This document shows positions 1-8,876 of a stretch of DNA of 53,206 bases, piece by piece. Location of the stretch: positions 1-53,206 of the forward strand of contig CAYWXG010000010.1 of NCBI GenBank assembly GCA_964462445.1, read 5' to 3'. Origin of the DNA: JAGBWK01 sp964462445. Its GTDB lineage: Bacteria > Bacteroidota > Bacteroidia > Bacteroidales > Muribaculaceae. Both the position numbers and the translations under genes were made by a program. Under the pieces are notes generated by a model that worked only from the letters and a program-made list of their open reading frames with translations, was not told where the DNA came from and did no database searches. Within the stretch, counting starts at the first letter, position 1. Each line of letters starts with the position of its first letter.

Positions 1-17
1 CATTTTTTGCACAAAGC

Positions 18-56
18 TAAGAGACTGCCCAACTTTTATTGTTAGACAGCCTCTTA
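18..56. terminator. Imperfect hairpin near the left edge, possible terminator
   Basis: TAAGAG (18-23) pairs with CTCTTA (51-56), CTG with CAG and AAC with GTT around a TTTTATT loop, with two small internal mismatches. It lies 3' of the minus-strand transferase gene and is followed on the plus strand by an AT-rich run, so it could end transcription from either side. No long T-tract follows, so the call is weak. The rest of bases 1-164 shows nothing else recognisable. Confidence 0.35.
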
Positions 57-164
57 TTATTTTATAAAATATATAAACGATTGAAAAATAGCATGTTAAA
101 ATTTTAATTTGGCAAACTTTTTTATGCAAAATGTTTGCCTTGTTTATAAAACTATTTGTCATTG

Positions 165-1847
165 TCAAAGTATACCGAGAGATTTGAATTTTTCAATGTC
201 GCATTCTTTTATGCCGGATTCTTCGAGTGGCACCCCTTCATTATAGTCGTTTAGATACATCGGACGTGGTGAAACATAGCTTGGAGATGCAATTGATTGC
301 TCTGCATCATAATACGCAGTATGAATACCACTTATGTCGAGTAGCGTATGGAATATAGCTTGCGTAGGTGCGATATACTTATCATAATTTTGCGAGAGAT
401 TCCGACGAATTTCCGGATAAGTCACATCGTATTCTTCCGATGTCCAAGCCAACATTGGCACATGCAACTGATAGTATGTTGAGATTGGTGAAGCGTGAAG
501 GAATCGTTCGCGTTCGTCATCAAAAATATCTTCTCCATGGTCCGATGTATAAATCATTACAGCCTTTGTGTTGGTAGCATCAAGAAGATTGATTACGTCG
601 TCAATTACACCATCTGTGTACCGTGTGGCATTATCATAGGCGTTAAGAAGTTCCGAGCGGTGCTTTATATTAGCTTGTGAAGCTTCGTCGGGTTTAAAGT
701 ATGATAAGCTGTCGGGATAACGTTCTTTGTAATTAAAATGTGAACCGTAGGTGTGTAGAATGATAAACTGCTTTTTCCCTTTATTTTTTTCGAGATTGTC
801 GCGTAAAAGTTCAACAAGGTTGTGGTCATAGTGCTTATCCCCTTCAAGGTATTCAACATCGTCAGCCTCCTCCGAAAAATATTGCGTATAGGAATGATTT
901 TTAGCTTGATTGGAGAATACTGCAGTGGTGTAACCAACCTCTTTAAAGGCTGTTATGATACTTTTGCGATACATTATTGAATCAAACGAAAGGGGAGTAG
1001 TGTGAGTTAACATCATAGGCACACACTTGTGGGTTGTGTTGGATTGAGATACAGCACGAGGGAATTTAATGATGTTATCCCGTGTGGAAAGGCGAGGGTT
1101 GGTCGGGCGGTCACAGCCGAAAAGTTCCCAGTTGATAGCACGAGAAGTCTCTCCTATTACAAGTACATATATTTCTTCTTGATTGGTATCGTGAGTGTCA
1201 ACGGCATTGTAATTAAAGTCGGTTGAGGATTTATCGAAATTTGCACTTTGGTAGGTGCGATGTAAGGCTGTTACAATATTCGAAATGATATTAAAGGGAT
1301 AAATATGTCGGGCCGGAGTAAAGTTGGTTGAAAGCATGGCAATAACCGAAATGAGAATGCCAACAGAAAGACCGATAAGACCATATCGGCGAGATGTATT
1401 TCTAAATTTTTCTGATGTGTGTAGCTTGCGGAATGCGCTATAAATACCCCAAATTATTAGAGGGATATACAAAATGGAACTAATTATGATAGGCAAGGCA
1501 AGGTTGGATAGTAATTCACCTGCTTCCGATGTATTTGTGGTTACGCAGTTGATTAACATATCTATGGCTATAATTCCTTCTCCAAATAGGTATAGAACTG
1601 TGATTTGAAAACCGTTCATCACACAGAAAATGGATAGGAAAAGAACCATTACTCCTGCGTTTTTGCGTACGCTCATCAATAGATAGTACAAAGATAGAGG
1701 TACAATGATATTTGCTATCTTCGCTGTAAGTGGCATTGATTCTGTTATATTCAACAGAATATTAGGAAAAATCATCAATATCGGGTAGATGATTGCCAAT
1801 ATATTGATATTGTTGAAAAAACGTTTGATTGTAGTTAATATAGGCAT
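165..1847 (-). CDS. EptA-type phosphoethanolamine transferase (sulfatase fold), inner membrane
   Basis: Predicted to transfer phosphoethanolamine from phosphatidylethanolamine to lipid A or another envelope glycan, with the catalytic domain in the periplasm. The 560-residue protein has about five hydrophobic segments in residues 10-175, as in the EptA/EptB N-terminal domain. An alkaline-phosphatase-superfamily domain follows. GETSR at 232-236 supplies the Thr nucleophile (T234); DHGED at 436-440 and His451 in HASP are expected metal ligands. Length matches the family (about 540-560). It lies 41 bp downstream of the Omp85-type gene on the same strand and could be co-transcribed with it. The substrate (lipid A or core sugar) cannot be told from sequence. 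In Bacteroidetes such enzymes are linked to cationic peptide resistance; that is family knowledge, not seen here. Confidence 0.85.
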   Translation of the reverse strand: MPILTTIKRFFNNINILAIIYPILMIFPNILLNITESMPLTAKIANIIVPLSLYYLLMSVRKNAGVMVLFLSIFCVMNGFQITVLYLFGEGIIAIDMLINCVTTNTSEAGELLSNLALPIIISSILYIPLIIWGIYSAFRKLHTSEKFRNTSRRYGLIGLSVGILISVIAMLSTNFTPARHIYPFNIISNIVTALHRTYQSANFDKSSTDFNYNAVDTHDTNQEEIYVLVIGETSRAINWELFGCDRPTNPRLSTRDNIIKFPRAVSQSNTTHKCVPMMLTHTTPLSFDSIMYRKSIITAFKEVGYTTAVFSNQAKNHSYTQYFSEEADDVEYLEGDKHYDHNLVELLRDNLEKNKGKKQFIILHTYGSHFNYKERYPDSLSYFKPDEASQANIKHRSELLNAYDNATRYTDGVIDDVINLLDATNTKAVMIYTSDHGEDIFDDERERFLHASPISTYYQLHVPMLAWTSEEYDVTYPEIRRNLSQNYDKYIAPTQAIFHTLLDISGIHTAYYDAEQSIASPSYVSPRPMYLNDYNEGVPLEESGIKECDIEKFKSLGIL

Positions 1848-1888
1848 GAATGATTTGCGTATGATTGGTTAAAATTTTCGATGATTAA

Positions 1889-3073
1889 TTAGAAAGCTTC
1901 ATTGATATTGAATACAATTCCTTTCTCTCCTTTGCCGATGCCAAAATCAAGTCGGACGTTGACATTCTTTTTGAACTCCCATCGATATCCAATGCCGACA
2001 TTTGGTAAAATTCTACGAGAGTTGAGTTCGCTAAATTTAGAAAAAACACTACCGGCTCCGACCCATATAACGGCACTGTTGCGACGCCAAATATGTTGAC
2101 GAAGTTCTAATGTGACATCAATAGCATTTTTATCTCTATATCGACCTTCGTAATATCCTCGCATAGTGCGGCTTCCTCCAACTTTTGCAAGCATACTCCA
2201 AGGGGTGTTGCCATAGGTAAATAATCCATGCACATTCACCGCAATGATAGCATCACGCCATGCTCCAAAATAGTGACTGGCTGTAATATCAGTACTTGAA
2301 AAAGCACTTTTATTGAATAGGAATCGCGGATAGAAACGTTGTTCGGCACCGATATACCACCCGCTATGAGGTGCGGTCAAGCAGTCTCGAGTATCGTAAT
2401 ATAAATTAATCCCTACGCCATAGTTAAATGTCTTAATTTTCTCGTCGCCCCACATGGCAATATTTTCGACATCTGTGGCCTTAGTGTAGTTGAAATCAAA
2501 TGCAGGACCTACATAGCATTTTTCAAATAGGCGATAGTCAAATGAGGCTTTTAGCTCGGCATTCAGCTGTAGAAACTTCGTTTTATTGTCATCATTATGT
2601 GCCATATCGTATCCGATGCCCCAATAATAGGTGGGCATGGAGCTGAAGGATGCTTTATAATTGAAGCGCCATCTGTCGGCTGGAGTAAAATGCACTCCTC
2701 GTAATCCAATATTGTAGTATCCTGTAATAGATACCTCGGTATATAATGAGGCATTGGATTCTGAAGTGAGAGTATCAATAGGACTACCGGTTGTATATAA
2801 TGCAGCACCGATTAAACCTAACGAAAGTTTGGTGTCGCTTGAATATGCAGGTCCGCCAATTACGCTAAAGTCTAATTTTTTATTGGATTTAGGCTTGTTG
2901 GAGTCATCAAAATATTTGATAACTTTTTGTATAATATTTTGTTTTTGAGGCGCAATACTATCAGGCTGATGCGATAATTCGTCTGCGTAAATTACAATCG
3001 AATCAGATTCTTCAGATTTTGCAACAGCAGAAATTAGACATAAAATTAATATAGTGGACCAAACACAACGCAT
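1889..3073 (-). CDS. Omp85/surface-antigen-type outer membrane beta-barrel protein
   Basis: A 394-residue secreted protein. An N-terminal hydrophobic stretch (about residues 4-19, cut near AVAKS) looks like a signal peptide. The rest is rich in alternating aromatic/polar beta-strand patterns. The C-terminal third has the features of the bacterial surface antigen (D15/Omp85) barrel: a GGSRTMRGYYEGRYRDK motif matching the conserved RGY..RDK element, then a strand beginning LELRQHIWRR, and a terminal Phe for insertion by the BAM machinery. There is no room for POTRA domains, so it is not BamA or TamA but one of the short barrel-only family members common in Bacteroidetes. Its substrate or partner is unknown. 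It is divergent from menD with a 66-bp intergenic region. Confidence 0.75.
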   Translation of the reverse strand: MRCVWSTILILCLISAVAKSEESDSIVIYADELSHQPDSIAPQKQNIIQKVIKYFDDSNKPKSNKKLDFSVIGGPAYSSDTKLSLGLIGAALYTTGSPIDTLTSESNASLYTEVSITGYYNIGLRGVHFTPADRWRFNYKASFSSMPTYYWGIGYDMAHNDDNKTKFLQLNAELKASFDYRLFEKCYVGPAFDFNYTKATDVENIAMWGDEKIKTFNYGVGINLYYDTRDCLTAPHSGWYIGAEQRFYPRFLFNKSAFSSTDITASHYFGAWRDAIIAVNVHGLFTYGNTPWSMLAKVGGSRTMRGYYEGRYRDKNAIDVTLELRQHIWRRNSAVIWVGAGSVFSKFSELNSRRILPNVGIGYRWEFKKNVNVRLDFGIGKGEKGIVFNINEAF

Positions 3074-3139
3074 TGCTATAGTAATAAAAGATTTTGCAAA
3101 ATTAATAATTTATCCCTAATTATTAGTAATTTTGCCTAT

Positions 3140-4807
3140 ATGAAAATTGTGAATACAACGGATATAATAGCAAATTTACTCTACAAGTCAGGTGTCAAGC
3201 ATGTGGTGGTGTCGTCGGGCTCGCGTTCCTTGCGTATGGTTAAGGCAGCTGTTGCGCACGAAGGCTTAACCACACGAATGATTGTTGATGAGAGAGTTGC
3301 TGCTTTTTCAGCTCTTGGTATAAGTGACTGTGAGAAGCAGCCGGTTGCCCTTATATGTACCTCCGGCTCGGCAATGCTTAACTATGCTCCGGCATTAGCT
3401 GAAGCATATTATCGTGGAGTTCCTATTATTGCTATAACTGGCGATCGTCCGATTGACGTTCTCGATATTAATGATGGGCAAACTATTCATCAATTTCATG
3501 CTATAGATAATATCGTTAAAACATCTATAGATATTGATGCAACGAAGGGGTGTGATGAAGTCGATTTTGATAAAATAAATGCGGCTTTATCTGTTGCATT
3601 ATCCCCTCGCAAAGGTCCAATTCATATTAATTTGCATTTGGAGGAGAACTCCGCCATATTGCAAGAAATTGTAATATACGATAAAGAACCTATATCACCA
3701 CAGTCATTATCAAATCATTTTGACGATATTTCAGTGGTAGATTTTGCCGACAAGAAAATTCTGATATTTGTAGGGCAAAGGGTGGTTGATGAAGATTTTA
3801 ATTTGAGCATCTCTCGAATTGCATCCTATCCCAATATTGTTGTTGTAGCAGATATAGTGAGCAATTGCATTGTTGATAATGTTCTCACAGATGTTGAATC
3901 AATAATAAATGAGATAAAGAAGAACCCTGAAATCTTTACCCCCGACTTGCTAATCACAATGGGGAAAACCTCTCCTCTAAGTCGTCGATTTAAAGAGTGG
4001 TTGAGAAGTATAGACTCGTATAGTCATTGGCGAGTTAATGACAAGGAAGCTCCGGAAGATACTTACTCACATCTAAGCAAAACAATAGTTGGCGATGATA
4101 CTGCCTTCCTGAATTACCTTGCCGATAATATTCCTCAATTGGCAGAGATTCCAACGTCATATAGCGCATCGTGGACTCGCGTTTACAAAGTTGCAGTTGA
4201 ACATAAAAGGGCACTGCTTGCTACATCAAAATGGAGTGATATTCGTGCGGTTAATGCCATATTGCAGTCTATTCCAAAGGACTATGCATTACAATGCTCT
4301 AATGGCATGACAATACGAAATGTTTCGTTGGTCGGCTTGAAAGGATACGATGTTTATTGTAATAGGGGAGTTAATGGCATTGATGGCTCAACATCTACCG
4401 CCTTAGGCTTTTCCTCAGTATCTGAGACTCCAACTTTATTTATTTCCGGGGATATGAGCGCGCTTTATGATGTCTCAGCCTTATTCTCCGGACAATTATC
4501 TCCGAAATTTAAAATGATAATAATAGCAAATGGCGGAGGTGAAATATTTAGAATGATAAAAGCAACACGAGATTATGAATATCGCGAAGAAATGCTTTGT
4601 CATATCCCCGATATTAAGTGGAAAGAGGTTGCCGCTTCGGTAGGCATGGAGTATTATGAAGTTGAGAATGAAGCTCAATTAATGAGTGCTTTTAGTCACT
4701 TTTTCCATATAGGAGATAAAGCCTCATTATTAGTTGTTAAAACTCCGGCAGGAAATAGTGAAACATATAATGAAATAATCAATAAAATAAAAATAGGATA
4801 TGAATAA
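3140..4807 (+). CDS. menD: 2-succinyl-5-enolpyruvyl-6-hydroxy-3-cyclohexene-1-carboxylate synthase (MenD)
   Basis: ThDP-dependent enzyme joining isochorismate and 2-oxoglutarate, the second committed step of menaquinone synthesis. The 555-residue length is normal. The N-terminal ThDP-binding half shows SSGSRS (25-30; family usually SPGSR), the DER motif with the cofactor-activating Glu51, and the stretch from TSGSAMLNYAPA to ITGDRP. The C-terminal half has the GDMSALYD cofactor/Mg site near residue 437. It is the first gene of menD-menB-menC-menE. The menB start lies inside its last codons (8-bp overlap), so translation is probably coupled. A TAATTTTG box (3127-3134) lies 5 bp before the ATG, but no -33 box is visible at the right distance, so a near-leaderless start is possible but unproven. 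Confidence 0.95.
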   Translation: MKIVNTTDIIANLLYKSGVKHVVVSSGSRSLRMVKAAVAHEGLTTRMIVDERVAAFSALGISDCEKQPVALICTSGSAMLNYAPALAEAYYRGVPIIAITGDRPIDVLDINDGQTIHQFHAIDNIVKTSIDIDATKGCDEVDFDKINAALSVALSPRKGPIHINLHLEENSAILQEIVIYDKEPISPQSLSNHFDDISVVDFADKKILIFVGQRVVDEDFNLSISRIASYPNIVVVADIVSNCIVDNVLTDVESIINEIKKNPEIFTPDLLITMGKTSPLSRRFKEWLRSIDSYSHWRVNDKEAPEDTYSHLSKTIVGDDTAFLNYLADNIPQLAEIPTSYSASWTRVYKVAVEHKRALLATSKWSDIRAVNAILQSIPKDYALQCSNGMTIRNVSLVGLKGYDVYCNRGVNGIDGSTSTALGFSSVSETPTLFISGDMSALYDVSALFSGQLSPKFKMIIIANGGGEIFRMIKATRDYEYREEMLCHIPDIKWKEVAASVGMEYYEVENEAQLMSAFSHFFHIGDKASLLVVKTPAGNSETYNEIINKIKIGYE

Positions 4808-5627
4808 AGAAGTAAAATGGACCGCAATAAAACAATATGAGGATATATTGTTTGAAAAATATGGTAAGATTGCAAAGATAACAATAAATCGCCCTCACGT
4901 GTATAATGCATTCCGTCCGCAAACAAATATGGAAATGCTAGATGCAATGGCATTTTGTCGCGAATCACCTGAGATTGGAGTAATAATTCTTACCGGAGCA
5001 GGGGATAAGGCATTTTGTTCGGGAGGCGATCAGAATGTAAAAGGAGTAGGAGGCTATATAGATGCAAATGGAGTGCCACGTCTTAATGTTTTAGATTTGC
5101 ATAAGGCTATACGTTCGATACCTAAGCCGGTAATAGCTATGGTTAATGGTTATTCAATAGGTGGCGGTAACGTGTTGCAAGTAGTGTGCGATTTGTCGAT
5201 TGCATCTGAAAATGCACGTTTTGGACAAACAGGGCCCAAAGTTGGAAGTTTCGATGCAGGTTTTGGCTCAAGTTATTTAGCACGTTGCGTTGGTCAGAAG
5301 AAAGCACGTGAAATTTGGTTCTTATGCCGTCAATACACAGCTCAAGAAGCGCTTGAAATGGGAATGGTGAACTGCGTGGTGCCATTCGAGAAACTCGAAG
5401 AAACCACAGTAGAGTGGTGCGAAACAATATTACAACGTTCACCGATGGCAATTCGAATGATAAAACGTGCAATGAATGCCGAACTCGATGGACAGCGAGG
5501 CTTAATGGAGTTTGCAGGAGATGCTACATTGATGTACTACTTGATGGAAGAAGCACAAGAGGGTAAAAATGCTTTTCTTGAAAAGCGAACTCCCGATTTT
5601 GACCAATTCCCAAAATTTCCCGGTTGA
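4800..5627 (+). CDS. menB: 1,4-dihydroxy-2-naphthoyl-CoA synthase (MenB)
   Basis: Crotonase-fold enzyme that cyclises o-succinylbenzoyl-CoA to DHNA-CoA. The 275-residue protein is close to textbook type I MenB. It has AFCSGGDQNVKG for the first oxyanion-hole loop, GYSIGGGNVLQ for the second, GQTGPKVGSFDAG (the QTG stretch binds the bicarbonate cofactor in type I enzymes) and GQKKAREIWFLCRQY with the conserved Trp. The ATG lies 8 bp inside menD. The stop shares a base with the menC ATG (TGATG), marking a tightly coupled operon. Confidence 0.96.
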   Translation: MNKEVKWTAIKQYEDILFEKYGKIAKITINRPHVYNAFRPQTNMEMLDAMAFCRESPEIGVIILTGAGDKAFCSGGDQNVKGVGGYIDANGVPRLNVLDLHKAIRSIPKPVIAMVNGYSIGGGNVLQVVCDLSIASENARFGQTGPKVGSFDAGFGSSYLARCVGQKKAREIWFLCRQYTAQEALEMGMVNCVVPFEKLEETTVEWCETILQRSPMAIRMIKRAMNAELDGQRGLMEFAGDATLMYYLMEEAQEGKNAFLEKRTPDFDQFPKFPG

Positions 5628-6661
5628 TGCTTAAGGCGTTTTGGTCAAAATACACTTTGAGATTCTTTCGCCAATCGCGCACATCACGCGAGGTCCTCAA
5701 TGTTAAAGATACGTATTTTATAAAAATCTTTGATAGTGAGTGTCCGGACGTTGTTGGGTATGGTGAAGCCGGATTGTTTAGGGGGTTGTCGGCCGATGAT
5801 ACTCCCGATTTTGAAAATATTATAGACCGATGTTGTGCCTCAATTAATGATATTGATGTGGACACTATCCCCTCTTCTTCGATTAGAATGGGGATAGAGA
5901 CAGCATTGGCCGATATTAAAAATGAAGGTAAGCATGAGCCTTTTTATTTAGGGATAATACCTCCTACCCTTATTAATGGATTGATTTGGATGGGGGATAA
6001 GCAGTTTATGTTAAGCGAGATTGAGCATAAACTTAAGCAAGGATTTCGTTGCCTTAAATTGAAAATAGGAGGTATAGACTTTGAAAATGAGCTTGATATC
6101 CTTCGAACTATCCGCAATCGTTATAGTAGCGATGTGTTGGAACTTCGTCTTGATGCCAATTGTGCGTTTTCTCCGGAAAATGCAATGTCGCGTCTTGAGA
6201 TGTTGTCAAAATTTGATATCCATTCTATAGAACAGCCGATAAAAGTCGGGTTGATTGATGATATGGCTAAGATATGTAGCGAAAGCTCAATTCCTATCGC
6301 TCTTGATGAGGAGCTTATCGGATTAAAAACTCTTAGTGAAAAAGTAGATTTATTAGAGAAAATACATCCGTCTTATATAATATTAAAGCCTACGCTTTGT
6401 GGAGGGTTCGCTCAATCAGATGAATGGATAAAAGTAGCTGAAAACCAGAATATTGGTTGGTGGGCGACATCGGCTTTAGAGTCAAATATAGGACTTAATG
6501 CAATCGCTCGGTGGACAGCCTCTCATAGTGTGACGATTCCGCAAGGCCTTGGTACTGGGCAACTTTACTCAAATAATATAGATTCTCCTTTAGAATTGAA
6601 TGGCGAATATCTGACCTCTAATGCCAATAGTATATGGAACTTCACAGCGATAAATTTATAG
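5627..6661 (+). CDS. menC: o-succinylbenzoate synthase (MenC)
   Basis: Enolase-superfamily dehydratase that makes o-succinylbenzoate from SHCHC. The expected active site is complete: the KLK pair (K144, K146), metal ligands D176 (LDAN), E202 (EQP) and D227 (LDEE), and K254 (LKPT). I start it at the ATG overlapping the menB stop (TGATG) rather than the TTG one codon upstream, giving 344 residues. The reading frame runs 28 bp into menE. Enolase-superfamily members can be promiscuous (OSBS/N-acylamino acid racemase), but the men operon context settles the role. Confidence 0.93.
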   Translation: MLKAFWSKYTLRFFRQSRTSREVLNVKDTYFIKIFDSECPDVVGYGEAGLFRGLSADDTPDFENIIDRCCASINDIDVDTIPSSSIRMGIETALADIKNEGKHEPFYLGIIPPTLINGLIWMGDKQFMLSEIEHKLKQGFRCLKLKIGGIDFENELDILRTIRNRYSSDVLELRLDANCAFSPENAMSRLEMLSKFDIHSIEQPIKVGLIDDMAKICSESSIPIALDEELIGLKTLSEKVDLLEKIHPSYIILKPTLCGGFAQSDEWIKVAENQNIGWWATSALESNIGLNAIARWTASHSVTIPQGLGTGQLYSNNIDSPLELNGEYLTSNANSIWNFTAINL

Positions 6662-7635
6662 AAAACATACATAATTGTACATCTGAAGCAATTAAATTTA
6701 TTCACCAATGGTTTGATGATTCCTCCCACATAGTGGCTCATACTTCAGGTTCCACCGGCAGCCCAAAAGAGATAAGACTTCTTAAGAGTGATATGGTTGC
6801 GTCGGCGTTGAGTACAAATGATTTTTTTGGAATAAATAGGAATTCGACTCTACTATGCCCTTTATCGGCAGAATTTATTGCCGGGAAGATGATGATTGTA
6901 AGGGCAATAGTGTCGGGGGCGCAATTATGGATGGAAGTCCCAAGCAACACTCCGATACAACGCGACTATGGTCAAATTGATTTGATAGCAGTAGTCCCGT
7001 CGCAGCTAAATCATATACTGACAGATAATAACAGAATGAGTCAAGTACGAAATTTTCTGATTGGAGGTGCTCAACTCCCTTCGGATAGTGCAAGACAAAT
7101 TATTGATACAGGTGTTAATGCGTATGTGTCGTATGGAATGACAGAAACGTGCAGTCATGTGGCTTTACGCAAAATTGTTAATTTAACTGATGAGATTTAT
7201 GAGGCAATGTCCGATATCTCATTTTCTCAAGACCAACGTGATTGCTTGATAATACATTCAGATATTCGGTCATTTAAAGAACTGCTTACTAACGATATTG
7301 TAGAGTTAATTGATGAGCGCCATTTCGTGTGGATAGGTCGTGCGGATAATGTTATAAATAGCGGAGGCATAAAGATTTACCCTGAAGATATTGAACAACA
7401 GATACAATCGTTAATCCCTGCAGAGATTGAGTATTATATAACAAAATCGACAGATGAAAAATGGGGCGAAGTGCCGGTTTTAGTTATATCAAAGGATATA
7501 GTTGAAAGGGATAATTTGCTTAATGCTATTCGAAGTCAAGTTAAATTGAAAGCACAACGCCCGGCTCGAATAATTGTTGCTGAAATAGAGCACACCTCGT
7601 CGGGAAAAATAATAAGGCGTCAATTTAAAAATTAA
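6634..7635 (+). CDS. menE: o-succinylbenzoate--CoA ligase (MenE), short form
   Basis: Acyl-CoA synthetase (ANL superfamily) that activates o-succinylbenzoate with ATP and CoA. The phosphate-binding loop AHTSGSTGSPKE is at 35-46. The YGMTET adenylation motif follows, then WIGRADNVINSGG at the hinge, and the catalytic Lys of the C-terminal domain in SSGKIIRR. At 333 residues it is shorter than the 450-500 of many MenE proteins because most of the N-terminal subdomain is missing; short MenE forms occur in Bacteroidetes. The ATG lies 28 bp inside menC. A hairpin (7634-7671) right after the stop probably ends the operon. No menA or menH is in the window. Confidence 0.92.
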   Translation: MELHSDKFIENIHNCTSEAIKFIHQWFDDSSHIVAHTSGSTGSPKEIRLLKSDMVASALSTNDFFGINRNSTLLCPLSAEFIAGKMMIVRAIVSGAQLWMEVPSNTPIQRDYGQIDLIAVVPSQLNHILTDNNRMSQVRNFLIGGAQLPSDSARQIIDTGVNAYVSYGMTETCSHVALRKIVNLTDEIYEAMSDISFSQDQRDCLIIHSDIRSFKELLTNDIVELIDERHFVWIGRADNVINSGGIKIYPEDIEQQIQSLIPAEIEYYITKSTDEKWGEVPVLVISKDIVERDNLLNAIRSQVKLKAQRPARIIVAEIEHTSSGKIIRRQFKN

Positions 7636-7671
7636 AGCCGGAATGTATCATATTGGGATACTTCCGACTTT
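7634..7671. terminator. Hairpin between convergent menE and the Crp-family gene
   Basis: AAAG-CGGAA-GTATC on the left pairs with GATAC-TTCCG-CTTT on the right, with a C/A mismatch and one bulged T. It begins at the menE stop and ends 25 bp before the 3' end of the convergent regulator gene, so it can serve both strands. T-runs are short, so efficiency is uncertain. Confidence 0.6.
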
Positions 7672-7696
7672 AAATGAGTTATTATAAGGGTAATTA

Positions 7697-8395
7697 TTAT
7701 CCGAATTTTGAAATCTTTTTGAGCATTGCTTCATTGAGGATCCTAATGCGTCGACCATCAACAGTTATCAACTTCTCATTAACAAAGCCAGAAAGTGTAC
7801 GTATGGCATTCGATGTTGTCATATTCGAGAGATTGGCTAAATCTTCGCGCGCCATATAAATTTTTAATGTTGAATTGTCGTCCTCATATCCATAGTTGTC
7901 TTTCAATACGATTAACGCTTCGGCAAGGCGACCTCTAATATGTTTTTGGGTGAGGTTGACAATCTTGGTGTCGGAACCTCCTAAATTGCGGGATAATTCT
8001 TTAATAAAGAAAAGAGCTAACTTATTATTGTTTCGTATTAGATCCATTACCAATTCCATCGGTATAGAGCCTAACGTTGAAGCCTCAAACGCTCCCGCAC
8101 TCGATACGTATGGTTCTTGTGCGAAGAAAGCACGATAGCCAAAATACTGTACCGGACGAATCAATCGCAAAATCTGAACTCGTCCCCCAACCCCTTCTTT
8201 AAATTTTTTTACTTTCCCTTTTAAGAGGCACCACAAGAATTCCGGGTCTTCACCTTCTGCATAGATAATTTGATTTTTCTTGAAATTATGAATTTCAAAC
8301 GCATTAATTATGCGATGCTTCTCTTCGTTGTTCAAAATTGACCATATTTCGGCCAAATCTTCACTGATTACTTTTTCGAGTGCGCTCTTAATCAT
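7697..8395 (-). CDS. Crp/Fnr-family transcriptional regulator
   Basis: A 232-residue DNA-binding regulator. Residues 15-130 fit a cyclic-nucleotide-binding-type beta-roll (KNQIIYAEGEDPEFLWCLLKG, then GRVQILRLIRP). A long dimer helix follows, then a winged helix with recognition region LANLSNMTTSNAIRTLSGF. There is no N-terminal Cys cluster, so it is not an oxygen-sensing Fe-S Fnr. The effector is unknown. I start at the ATG at 8395, not the in-frame TTG 27 bp upstream, because the -7 promoter box (8420-8427) would put the transcript start at or downstream of that TTG. It lies between the menaquinone operon and the separated menF, so control of respiratory genes is a reasonable guess but not shown. 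Confidence 0.85.
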   Translation of the reverse strand: MIKSALEKVISEDLAEIWSILNNEEKHRIINAFEIHNFKKNQIIYAEGEDPEFLWCLLKGKVKKFKEGVGGRVQILRLIRPVQYFGYRAFFAQEPYVSSAGAFEASTLGSIPMELVMDLIRNNNKLALFFIKELSRNLGGSDTKIVNLTQKHIRGRLAEALIVLKDNYGYEDDNSTLKIYMAREDLANLSNMTTSNAIRTLSGFVNEKLITVDGRRIRILNEAMLKKISKFG

Positions 8396-8419
8396 GCTAT
8401 ACGAATATGTTTTACAACA

Positions 8420-8449
8420 CAAAATTAGTAAAATAAATCAGTAAATCAA
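8420..8449 (-). promoter_or_regulatory. Bacteroidota promoter of the Crp-family gene
   Basis: Read on the minus strand: TTG (8449-8447), 19 bp, then TAATTTTG (8427-8420), a full match to TAnnTTTG with the preferred spacing. The transcript should start near 8415, about 20 nt before the chosen ATG. Confidence 0.7.
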
Positions 8450-8579
8450 TCATTAATTAGAAATTTGATATTGAGAGGTGCGGATTTAGCAAAAATTAAC
8501 AATATTTGAGTTAAAATCATTAATTGTTACGATATCAGAATTATTATCTCTATTTTGTGCATAATATAGTTAATTGGTA

Positions 8580-8610
8580 TTGCGTAATTCAACAATTTAT
8601 CATATCTTTG
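8580..8610 (+). promoter_or_regulatory. Bacteroidota promoter of the structured ncRNA
   Basis: TTG (8580-8582), 20 bp, then TATCTTTG (8603-8610), which fits TAnnTTTG. No convincing protein gene starts downstream before the terminator at 8845-8876, so it appears to drive a noncoding transcript. Confidence 0.7.
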
Positions 8611-8615
8611 TGTTG

Positions 8616-8876
8616 AAAGATTATCTAACTTAGTTATAGAAATCCTCGGACATTGAAATACCACATCAAAGTTGATTGGGAAACTCTTCAAATCATTATG
8701 AAATGCCGAGACAAGCTTAGTCGTCTGATGGCGGGCCCCAATTTCGATATAGAAATGCTTTATGCCAGGCGGATTACAAAGGGCGACGAGCACTCAAATC
8801 CTGTCTATTCGGAGTTTCATCGCATCCTTTGGTGTGGATCATATAAGAGGTCAACAAATATGTTGACCTCTTTTTT
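8616..8876 (+). ncRNA. Structured ~260-nt noncoding RNA, 6S-like candidate
   Basis: The transcript is bounded by a consensus promoter and an intrinsic terminator. Its body forms an extended rod. CCACATCAAAG (8661-8671) pairs with CTTTGGTGTGG (8827-8837, one G-U) and GAAACTC (8680-8686) with GAGTTTC (8812-8818). A largely one-sided bubble of about 20 nt (8687-8706) follows. Then come CGA/TCG with GACA (8710-8713)/TGTC (8802-8805), TCGTC (8721-8725)/GACGA (8785-8789), and an inner ATTTC/GAAAT hairpin. A long rod with an asymmetric central bubble is the shape of 6S RNA, the regulator that sequesters RNA polymerase holoenzyme, and a 6S-type RNA is expected in Bacteroidales. No tmRNA, RNase P or SRP RNA hallmarks were found. 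That it is an ncRNA is better supported than its identity. Confidence 0.6.
8845..8876 (+). terminator. Intrinsic terminator of the 6S-like RNA
   Basis: AAGAGGTCAAC (8845-8855) pairs perfectly with GTTGACCTCTT (8862-8872) around a six-base loop and runs into six T's (8871-8876). The stop codon of convergent menF lies in the T-tract. Confidence 0.85.

Noticed and set aside
3127..3134. TAATTTTG just before menD, taken as a promoter.
   Set aside because: No -33 element at 17-23 bp; the start would fall at the ATG. Kept only as a remark.
5143..5472. Long minus-strand frame inside menB, and similar antisense frames elsewhere.
   Set aside because: They are shadows of strongly conserved genes with no protein-family signal of their own.
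8450..8579. Possible Fnr-type TTGAT-N4-ATCAA operator between the regulator and the ncRNA.
   Set aside because: Only half-sites are present; no proper palindrome.
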